This document shows positions 37,001-49,000 of a stretch of 64,000 bases of DNA, piece after piece. The number at the start of each line of letters is the position of its first letter. Positions within the stretch are counted from its first letter, which is position 1. Below the pieces are notes generated by a model that saw nothing but the letters and a program-made list of their open reading frames with translations, had not been told where the DNA came from and searched no databases. The stretch comes from Flabesymbios commensalis (taxonomy: Eukaryota; Annelida; Polychaeta; Terebellida; Flabelligeridae), in NCBI GenBank assembly GCA_964017125.1, contig OZ024914.1, positions 19,040,126-19,104,125 of the forward strand. Direction: 5' to 3'. A program made the translations under genes and the position numbers.

Positions 37001-40000
37001 TGTGGCTGGTGTAAGGAGGGCTATATCGGCACTTCCCAGTACGGATGTAAGTCAGCGGACTTTTGCAGCAGCGGAGAAAATGAATGTCACGATAACTCCA
37101 CCTGTGTGTCCACCGGTCCAGGCTTCTACAAGTGTCAAGTGAGTGGTCACTGTGTCATCTCAGAGTGGCAGATACCCAGCAAACACAAGACATTGACCCA
37201 ATGCGTTGGAATGTTGGTCCAGCGTCGTAGACGGTGGGTCAACACTGCCCCAGCATTGTGTCAATGCCTTATGTTTGCTCGGTTTTGGTCAGCTGGAAGG
37301 GACGACTTTCATTGCAATAAAAATGATTCGGTCCTGAATTATTATCACCTGTTTTTTTTCTGGGGATTGTCCTTATGATTCAAAATCTACTGTATTTTGA
37401 AAATAGTTTTGTATTGTATATATGCTAATTTTTTGTCACAAATGTATTACACTTATAGATTTTTTTTTGTTAAATGCAGTAAAAATTAGGTTCTTGGTAA
37501 ATAATTGCAATTAAATCTTTCCCATTTCAGATTCAAAGTTATAATCTGTTCTTTTCCAGAATATCTTTATTTCGGTTATATTTTAAATCTGAACTAAAAG
37601 TTTACAAACTTAGCTTCCTCTTTAATTTTGAGTGTGTTTTAACACCAGTTCCGGAAAAATCATTTGTGGAAATTCAGAATACGATGTGAAAACCGCTTAC
37701 TGTATACATGGTATATCAAGACAAATGCCAGCAAACACAAAAAATCGTATAACATTTGTACAACGTCGGCCCAACGTCTTCGACGTTGGTCCAGCATTGT
37801 ATAAATGTTATATAACTGTTTTGTGTTTGCTGGGATATGACCACGTTGCTGTTTGTTACAGTGTGGTGTGGGTTGGGCTGGTGACGGGTTCACCTGTGGT
37901 ACGGATTCGGATCTGGACGGGATCGCAGACGCCCTACTGGCGTGTGATGAACCGGGATGCAAAGCTGTGAGTTTGCCGACTTTCTCAAAATAAAATTCCT
38001 TTAATTTGTTTCCCATCATGTTATTTTCCATGAGTTTAAAGATGAATTTCATCTTTAAACTCATGGAAAATTGAACAATTATTGATGAGTCAGCGGGTTC
38101 ATCCCTTTTCTCCAGAATAACTGTCTTGGCGTTTTAAAGTTATAAACCATCCACGTTTTTAAAATAACTGTTTCCATCTATTTTTTTTCTATATCGCCGT
38201 TAAAACGCTCCAACTGATCTACTTTTACACAAGAGTTGAATTTGCCATGAATTTGAACCTAAAATTGCTGATGTAAGAGCAAAACAATATTTTTTGAGCA
38301 ACAAAAATGTTAATTTGACGACACTATTGTCTTTCATTTCTCAGGATAACTGTCTTGGCGTCCCTAACAGCCACCAGGAGGACGCGGATGGTGACAGGAT
38401 TGGTGATGCCTGTGACAATGACGCTGACGGTGACACCGTCCCCAATGACCAGGTAATGGTTTACAAATACATGATCATTCAGATCTAGAATCGTTTCAAT
38501 TTGGTGATACATTAAAATTAATCGTGAATTGTTAAAAGCAGGATTGTGTTCTTTTTTGGACAAGAAACTATTATCTATCCCACAGTCCTATTTTCCTGGA
38601 TCGTTCGTCTACTTTCATTATTTTTTTAATATTTTATGTATAAGAAAATTTAAAGAGTTAACGATTTTATTTCAGGATAACTGTCGCATCGTGTACGGCG
38701 TGTCCCAGGTGGACACGGATGCGGATACGGTGGGTGACGTGTGTGACAACTGTCCAGGTGACTACAATCCGGATCAACTGGACGCCGACGCTGACGGCGA
38801 GGGTGACGTGTGTGACGATGACGATGATGACGACGGGGTGCTGGATGCCAGTGACAACTGTGTCACTGTCAACAATGCAGGTAAGCGTAACTAGATACTT
38901 CACTTCTACACAATAGTACTATAGCCTCAGAAAAATCTAAAATGGCTCCTACTACTTTTTGCCACCAGTTATACACAGTATATTGGTATCCAGAGTGAGT
39001 TCCAGGATGGGTGAAAGGGTTTTTGTGGTTGCTGCCCCCCAGCTCTGGGATTGTATCCCTCTTGAGATTAAGAAATCTAAATCTTGACAGTCAGTTTAAA
39101 AAAATTGAAAAACTTTATATTTCAGCAAAGTTTTCTCATCCTAAATCCTCTGTGTCCCGGCATGCTGGATCTACGAATTGGAACGGCAAACGGACAATGA
39201 TAACGAGTCTGATTCGGACTTGCAGCGCCTCTGAGCTCGGGACACCGAGGATTTATGCGCATTAGAAGTTTTTTATTTACTTTCATTTCATATCCAAAGT
39301 GTGTGGATTTAAATTTTGATGATTGTACCCGTTACATGCGTTAGTAGCATTCTGTTACATTGAAAAGCTTCACTATGTGGCATGGCCAGGAAATACCTGA
39401 ATGGAGATGTATCCGAAAGTGATGTTTAACAAATAACATTTCGAATCTGAAAGTGTGAAAGTTACACTTTCAGATTTTAAAAATTTGTATAGATGACGTT
39501 GTGTCTATTGGTCGCCATTTTAGTTATTGCATGTACATGCCGCCACGTGTGTGTATCATGTTGAAATCACATGATTTGAGGAGAGAATTGTGATCCAACC
39601 CGGAGTGTATTTCATTGCTCCTATTTTACAATGAACTTGTGTCTCGCACTTCTCTGCTGTGTCATCTTTCTCCTTTAAATAATTTCGTGCAACGTCAAAA
39701 GTAACTGGAGAAACACACTAACTAGGTTACATAAAAAATATGCTTATTCCTCTCAGTCGCCGTACGTTTGGCACTGTTACAAATTCATCATCAGTAGTAC
39801 ATTTAAATAGAACACTTGCCGCACTGCCTTTTGCTTTCCAGAGCAAAATAGTGGTCATTACCATCACATGTTCCAGTAAAACTTTAAAACATACACTTTA
39901 GACAAATAATCTAATCCGAATTTCCAGCGGTTTTTATTCCTAGATACTCTGCACAGATAGCCTACCTTTTTTTTAGGAGCTACTGCTTTGTAGCTTTGTA

Positions 40001-43000
40001 GAGCCGAATAGTGGTCGCCATCATCCTAGGTTAGAGTTCCCGTGTAGGACAGATCATGCTTATACGCAACACTATCACTTTAATGTATACTACCCCAAAA
40101 TATACAGCCATCAATACTCCAATTCCCAGCACCCGTTTCCACTTACTCTGATGAAATCTCAAGGCTCTGACACAGAGACCTCTACTTTGAAATGTAATAG
40201 TCCAATACGATCACTATAAATTTCGCCAACTGAAAATGACCTGGTTTTAAAACATAAATCGAATGTCGTTTTTACACAGCTTGCTGTGTTAATAAAATGG
40301 CGGTCAGTGTGACCGAGTCTGCCGCGAAGTGAGTTAGCAGCCAGGTCATGGCGGCTATCTGTTACTAATAGGTAGGTCTATACACGAAGAATTATGCTTC
40401 CATATTTGTGTATTTTTGTGTATTCAGACCAGACAGACAGTGACGGTGACGGCGTGGGGGACGCCTGTGATAACTGCCCTCAAGTGGACAACACCTCTCA
40501 GGATGATCTGGATCAGGACTCCGTGGGGGACGCCTGTCAATCCGGGGACACGTGAGTCAATGTCATAATAGCCGGCCAAGTTAACCCTTAACCCTTTACA
40601 CCCTCACCGTGCATCTAAGCATCATTTTGTATCTCTAAAAAAAAACAATAATTTCATAAAAGCTACGGATTTTAAAACGCTTATTTTGTGGAACTGCTTC
40701 AATAATAATAACATCTGCTGTCCAATTGCCACCCACTTCAAGTCATCTTTGTCCACTAAAAATCAAGAATTGCAACAGAAATTCGCGACTTGTAGTGGAC
40801 GAAGATGATAATGACAAACTCAGGCTTGAAAGGGTTAAAGCGCTGATATATTTGTGTATAACCCATGGAGATCAAAGGGTTTTTCAATTTGAAATCGGTG
40901 CAAGTGTCTTAGCTAGCTCATTCTGTTTTATTTGAATACATATGGTATGGATCTACGGTCATTGGAAATATTTTTACTCTTACAGTGCTTGGATCGACTT
41001 TAAACGTCAGAATCTGACATCTACAGACGTCAGAATCTGACGTCTACACATGTCAAATTCTGACGACTGAAGTCGATCCCCGCACTGTCAGGGTTAGACC
41101 GCTAAATGACGTCTTTAGCTAATTAGCGCTCTTAGAATTTTGAAACACTTGACGTTTTATCACATAATAACCATTCGCGAATGAAGTCCAACCATGCTTT
41201 TCTTTCTTGTGACGTTTTGCGCGCGATACGCGTTTAAAAAAAATTAAAACGGGCAATGGATTACCGTATATACATTTATATTGTTATAATTTATTCATTG
41301 TCAAGTACTATGTGTATAGTTCTATTCGATTAAAAAAACGATAACCATGAAAATATGCACGCGCATTTTCAGGTGTAAATATTGTTCATGTTATGTAGAA
41401 TGTGTAATTACCTTTGAGGGCCCACGGTGGATGATCATCGGGTATGCACTAATACACAAGCTTTCATAACACGTCAAACCGACTTTTGAAGGTTGAAGCT
41501 ATATTTATGATAAAATAAAGTGATTATGCGCAGCTAAAAATAGCTATTTATTTTAGTTACCCCCTGTTTGGTTTCAGTGATGGTGATGGTGTGGCAGATG
41601 ACGCAGATAACTGTGAGTTGTCTAATGGAGATCAAAGTGACACGGATGCTGATGATATCGGTAAACGCATATCTAAGTTTAATTAGAATTATATTTAACC
41701 CTTACAGCGCGGGGATCGACTTTAGTCGTCAGAATCTGACGTCTGTAGACGTCAGATTCTGACGACTAAAGTCGATCCTCGCACTGTAAGAGTAAAGATA
41801 TTTGTATTAGTCGTAGATCCATAACATCTAGAAAACAAAACAGATCAAATTAACTTTAAACCAACAAAAAATCAACGCCTACTGTTTGCCAAGTGATGAC
41901 ATTTCAAGATATAAGTGATACTATGTTGTTATATTTGTAGGTGACGTGTGTGATGACGACCTTGATGATGATGGTGTTCTTAACGAGGCTGACAACTGTC
42001 CATACGTGTCTAACCCAGGTCAAGACGATATAGACTGTGAGTTGCTGAAATTATGTTTTTATTATGCAATATAACATCAATTCAATTCCTCATTACTCAG
42101 ACCAAACATTGTGTGGAATACCATCATATTTCGTAACATGTGATAATAAAATATCAGCTATACTATAATAACAGTACACACAACTAAAAATAATAAAACA
42201 ATTTTTCATTCAGAAGATAACATTGACGCCTTGATGCACAACTGAACCAACCCCAAAAAGTTAGTTTTGAGATAAATGCAGTTGAAGCTTATGGTATACT
42301 GTAATTTCAAGAAAGCGTATGAGCAAAATATTGAATTAAACTAATACACGAAATCCACATTCTCAATTCATGGAACATATCCACATATTCAGATACCTCC
42401 GGTTTAGAGCCTCGCTGCCTCAAATAAACTGTGGTCCAGTTGTGCATAAATAAGAATGATAATTTTGATTTATATACAGCTGGAAAAACCCATACATGTA
42501 TTTCTTGTAGATTAAACGGATTCAAATATTTAGAAAAAAAATACAATAATAAGAACATTACAGACTCTCTACTTCTTTTGTTGTTCTATGCTGAAGTTTT
42601 CATAATAAAAATACGTGTAACTTGACAGCGAGGATGATGAGAAAAACAAAGGTGTGGGTAGGTCCACTTCTGCATAAATCAATTTTAAGATATTGATTTA
42701 TGCACAAGTGGACAAAGCCACAATTAATTTCAATTTAACAAATGTGTAGAAAAAGACATGAATTAGCACATTACAGTTTATATACATATTCTGTAGATCT
42801 AGCTGTGACATGTCTTTAGTAAAATACGTGTAACTTTTATATCTTAGGTGAAATCTGATAAAAGAAATTAATGTGTGGGTTGGTCCAGTTGTGCATAATA
42901 TATAAATCAATCTTAAGATTTTCTTGTGCTGTTTTATTCACCGCCACCAGGTGGGTGATGTGTGTAATTTGGACTTTCTGGTAATTTATTTTAAATAAAG

Positions 43001-46000
43001 GCTATGCATAGTGTCTATCACTTGGCACACTTAACTCATTTATATACTAATTTTCGATTTTTTGGGGGGCTGGATCAGTTATGCATAAAGTCGTCCACAT
43101 ATATCTTTCGAACTCTCTTGAAGTAAATGTTCCGTGTTATCATGTGCCATAATTATGATACACGGTTTCCATAACCCTTTCAGCGCAGGGACCGTCTTTA
43201 GACGTAAATATGATCCCCTCACTGTAAGAGCATAAATATTTCTAATAGCCACAGCCCTTAACAATGTATTGAAATGAAGCGGAAAGAGCTAACCAAGACA
43301 TTTATGATGATTTCAAATTGAAAAATCTTTGGTCTCCATGGTTCAGACAAAAACGATTCAGCGTTAAAATAATAAGTTTATTTTGCATATTCCAGTGAAT
43401 TACAGAGGCGACATGTGCGAGAATGACTACGACGGCGATGGAGTGGCGGACACGCACGACTCATGTCGACAGAATCCCGCCATCTCTGCTGTCAGCTTCA
43501 CCGGCGCCACCTCAGTTACACTGGATCCCAGTAGCGCTGATCCAGAATGGGAAGTAACTGCTGACGGACGCGAGGTCAGGGAGGTGGCGGACGACGATGT
43601 AATAGCCATGTTAATAGGTGAGCTGTCACAACAGTGATCAACTGCTTACTGGAAAAGTAAACAGATACTGCCTTTTGACGTTGCACGTCAGTATAGACAT
43701 TTGTATAACATATGTACAATGTTGGACCAACATCGAAAACGTTGGGCCGACGTTGTGCAAATGTTATACAAATGTTTTGTGTTTTCCAGGGATGTATTTA
43801 GCTTGTTTTGTTTGCAAGTATAACATTGTATAATTTTAATAACCCTTTAATAGCCGGTGCCGAGTATATTCTGGTTTTCATTTTTTATTAGCACATTAAG
43901 TACCCCCTTTTAAACATGATAAGGATAAAATGCGACACCAATCAGCAATATTTAAAAACAGTTAACCTCCATTTTGTCAAATTTTATCAAATTCAGATTG
44001 AAGAATTTGGCGGTCAAATGGTTAACTCTTCAACTGCTAAGAGCGACTATAGTCGTTCCTAATACGTTTTATTAATCGTTTAAATCTCAGCTATTGTGAA
44101 CAAGATGTGTGTTTAAACATCAAGATTTCTAAATGTTTGGTCTGAAATTAAGCCAATGTGAGTAATTTTCACCCACTTGATGTTGTGGGTGGCGTTAGCC
44201 AGACACAACATCAAGTGGGTGAAAATTTAAATTATTTAAATTTAGCAATTTGAGGGTTAAATCCAATAACAATATATATTTTGATTAATAAGCTATTATT
44301 CTGTGATATATCAGAATATTTTGATTCGTTTATCATATTTAATGACAACAATTGAAATCCAACTAAACTCACACATACACATGTACCTTACATACAATAT
44401 GTGACCTCTCGCGACACAATGAGTCGTACGCACGATAATTATAAGTTGATTATTTCATCTGATGGTAGCCTCGTTAAATTCATAATGTGGTGATATACAT
44501 TTTTTATCCGTTGGTTATCGGTACCTCTAGCGAGACCACGAATATTATTACATATGGGCCAAAACTACACATTCATAGATGACTAAATTCCCACCCCGTT
44601 AAAACATCCTTTCCAATTTTGAACTATTTCTTTCTATTGACCAGGATCTCAGAACCTGGGCCCGATGGACTTCTCAGTCACCACGTTTGCCAGTTCCAGC
44701 ACCTGTGAGGGATATATCGGCGTTGTGTTCGGATACCAGAACAGCGCCAAGTTCTACGTTGCCGTGTGGAAGCACAACCACCTGAACTGGGGAGGCACCT
44801 CTTACAGAACGGGCCTCAAAGGGTTACAGGTCAAGGTGTGTGCTTTATGTATAGAGGTTTGTGGTGTTTAAATTTTTCAGCGCGGGAACCGACTTTAGAC
44901 TCAGAATCTATTAGGTCGATGTTTAACCTAACTCGGAGTGGGGATTTGACACTCATCTGTAGTTGTTTATTGCTAGCAATCAGCAAATAACTATTTATTC
45001 TGGTATGATCTCAGAATAATTATTGTGTCAAATGATATAACTTCAAAATGATGTGATGTCATGAAGGATGGTTTAAAATTGACGGTTATCATGAAACCCA
45101 CTAGCTATAATAATAGTTGTCTTACATGTTTTATGTGTTTAAGATGAGCTACTATCCCTTTTTGCAATCACCTGATCATAGTCGACAACATTATTCGTCC
45201 CCCGAATATGAAAGGGTGTATAGATCTGCCACTTTGTAAGTTAGTGGCAGATTCACCCTTTCATATTCAAGGTGACGTATTTTTGACAAAAACATTTGGT
45301 GTGTTACAAACGGAGGTTAATGATACAGCACAATATTATTGTATTATGAATGATAAAATAAATAATTATGCAGAAAGACACCCACAAGTAACTCACAAAA
45401 CAATGTAACATGATAATAATAAATGTTGGTCCCTGATTAGTTTGTAGACTCCACATTAGGACCTTCACAGACATTAGCTCGTGCCCTGTGGCATTCTGAG
45501 GACACTAACAACCACGTGACCTTACTATGGCATGACGTCACGCTGACGGGATGGGAATGTATGACGTCATATAGGTGGAAGATACAGCACAGGCCATCAC
45601 AGGGATTAATCAGGTATGTTACGGTACATACTAAATGATAACTTATCGTGAACTACTGATGTGTTAGTGAAGTTGTGAATTGGGCTATTTTAATGTCTAA
45701 TACCTTATTTTTATATCAATTTACAATAATATCATTACGTATTATAAACACCTTGATCCAAATGCACACTCAGAACTAAATATTAATTGGAAAAACGAAG
45801 GTATTTAAGCACTAGCAAAGTTTGTATTTTACATAATATAGCGTTGTGCAAAGTCAAAATACTGCATGCTTACTGGAAAGTAAGCAGCTACTGCCCTTTG
45901 GCTCTGCAGAGTAATTGTGATGTAGGCGTGGCAATTACATATTGTAATTACGGAAAATTATCAACTTTTATATAAATTTCATTATGACCTTACGTGTTTA

Positions 46001-49000
46001 TTTTTTCAGAATAACAATAGCCACTGAGGACGGGGTGCTCGCAGACACAGGTGATATTCATCACACTGCTATAACTGGAGGAAGACTGGGGACGCTAGTA
46101 TTCTCACAACCAGATGTCATCTTCTCCAACATGCAGGTTGAATGTCAGGAGAGGTAAATTATAAATTAACCAATGAATGTACATCTTCACCCACTAGAAA
46201 TCGTGTTTGACTAATCCTCGTATAATATTATGTTATCGACAAGAGTTATTAAATTGAGATAATCTATGTTTTAACAGGTTTCGCAACACTTAATCTTGTG
46301 AAGGCGATAACTATAATCCTCCAAATGTTTGTTAGAAAAAATATATTGAGGAGTCAACTGACAAATTTTAATGATGGTAAAATTAAGAAAAATCACTTTC
46401 TCTTTTACTTAGAGGTGAGTGAATACTTCAATGTTCCGAATACATTTAAAATGACCTACTACGTTGATTTGACCTTGTGGCGGATTTTGATAAAGTATGC
46501 TCTCGTAAAATTAACAAACACCCAAAAAATAAATTTGAATATTTAAGCTCCCTCGTCGTATGTGTGCACTGCAAGGTATATTTTAAACAAAATTGATAAA
46601 ATAAATAAGGCAATAAGCCATCCCAAAAATCAGGTTCTGTGCTTTCATTTGAAATATTATACATTGGCATTTTATAAAATCCTAACATTTATATTGGAGT
46701 CGAGATTAATGGAAACAAGGTGAAATACGTAGGTATTAAGAGGATTTATAAGTCTTGTATTTTATTCCTTAGAGTGAATGAGGCCCTGTGGATGGACGGA
46801 GCCGCTGATTACGTCATACTACCCACCATGCAGGACATGAACTTATCAGATCACGCCAGGTAACTTTCTGTTTGTATTTACCTAACGTATCATTCCTGTT
46901 TTTATTTCCCTCAACTGATCATTTCTGTTTTTATTTCCAACAACTTATCACTTATGTTTTATCTCCCACAACTTATCATTTTTGTTTCTATTTCCCTCAA
47001 CTGATGTACAAACCATAATTAGTTCGCATAAAGTGCAGCAACATTCGGGAGCAGGAAGGTCATGGTGCAGCTCAGCATGTTCCTTAATGCTGACTAGCAT
47101 GGGTCCCAGTGTGCACCGACACCGACCCCTAACAGTCAAAGTGGTGTAGATTCCACTCAAAGAAGTGACACTTACAACACTTTAACCGTTGGGGGATTTT
47201 GAACACGTCAAGTTTAAGCACTCCGTTTATGAGCAATTCATATGAAGAGAACATTTTTGGCACATTTATAATTATCGTGGTTTTTTTCCCAGCTTCACGG
47301 TGGAGATGTGGTTCTGGCTGCCTTCCGACATTGCGGTACTTGGTGTACACCCTTTACTCTGTACAAGTGATGACCTGTTTTGTGTATACATAGATGACCT
47401 ATATCTGTACACACGTGTAGGTGACTCTCTGGCATTAGGTGGCACCATGCTCACTCTGGAAACATGGCACCAGCTCACTGTCAGATACGATGCCGAAAGT
47501 AAGTAATTGTAAAACGATCACTAGATCTGTAGATTACTCACTGTTTTATTCATATACACTGAGCTTGGCCACTTAAAATGTGCATGTGCATGATAACCCT
47601 TCAACTACCCGGAAATTTAGTCATATTTTAATTCGCTGTAAGGTGTGAATTTATCCTGCTATTACTACCTCACTGCATTGAAAGAAAATGTCAAAATTTA
47701 ATAAAATACCGAATCGTAGTCCAACTTCATTCTGAACATACATAATCATTGGTGCTGAATCTATAAAATGAGAGAATTGAAGGCTTATGAAGCAAATGGT
47801 GATCCAACTCAGTGGTGATGACATACCAGCAGCTATGATCGAAATAAGATTGAATTGCTGTAAAATACCTGTCAGACGTGACAAGCCAAGGTTCATGCTA
47901 AAAGGTTCTGCTTCTAAATAAAAGGCTACTGACAATCCTACAGTAAGCTATAAAAAGATTGCAAAACCTCTTGGTGATTGCTATGACTAAAATCATCGTT
48001 GATTGAAAAATCAAGCTTCCGGAGGCTGAACTGTGGATCCTTTGCCCAATTATCATTCAACATTACGTCCCCTTTCATAGCCAAGTGGATGAATAACATG
48101 TAATATTACATAGCGCGCAGATTGTGTACAGTTAATTAACCCTTTAAACCCTCAGGCTGCATCAAAACATCATTTTGCATCTTTGAAGAACGACTTTATT
48201 TCCTAAAGGGGTACAGGTGTTTGGAAAGAAAGTTTACATGTAACTGTTTTTAATAATAACACTAACTTGTTTTATACGTCAGCCACCCCAAATCATCTTC
48301 AGCCACTACAAATCGAGAATTGCGACTACAATTCATGGCTTGAAGTGGGTGAACATCATTCAGGCTTCAAATGTTCATAAATTCTGCTCACAATGGCTTA
48401 TATACTGGTTACTGACGTATATTAAGCTAATGGGTAACGATCCCTCGTATCGTGCCGGTTTGGGTACATTTGGCGCTTGGGGTGTATTTTAAAAGGTTAG
48501 GATATTCGATTTTGTACTTGATTTTGTACTTTATTATACCAATTGTTTTGTTTGTCATACAGACTGTCAGACTGTGATGTACCTGGACGGTACGGGGTCT
48601 GGAGTAGAAGGGGGAGCTACTGATGTATCCCCACCAGCCTGGGTGAGTGATCTCTATAATATTATTGTATATATAGACAGATATATTTTATTGGCGACCA
48701 GGACATTCGAAACACATGTGTTAATTTTATATATTTCCAATATATTATTACTTATGTACAAATATCGATAGTGCGAGAATAGGATACAATAATGCGAATT
48801 ATTACAATTAATCCAAAACGCAGTAACATTTATACGGTTTTGAGTGGGACCTTCTGGTCGAGAGCAGATGAGCATCGGGTTTCATTACATATGTCTCAAG
48901 GCCGATTGTGTCTTAGGATGGCTAATTATTTTTCCAATTAGATACAACGGTGGCACGATGATTGCAAAACTAAATTGAAGTCATGTTATGGATTTGATAG

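Noticed and set aside
38667-38916. Long frames on both strands over the aspartate-rich exon
   Set aside because: They are shadows of the type 3 calcium repeat exon (38676-38880), caused by repeated gac/gat codons.
45447-45613. Acceptor at tgtag (45446) for the thrombospondin exon
   Set aside because: It gives a phase mismatch with the preceding exon; the tgattag acceptor six bases upstream keeps phase and restores a conserved strand.
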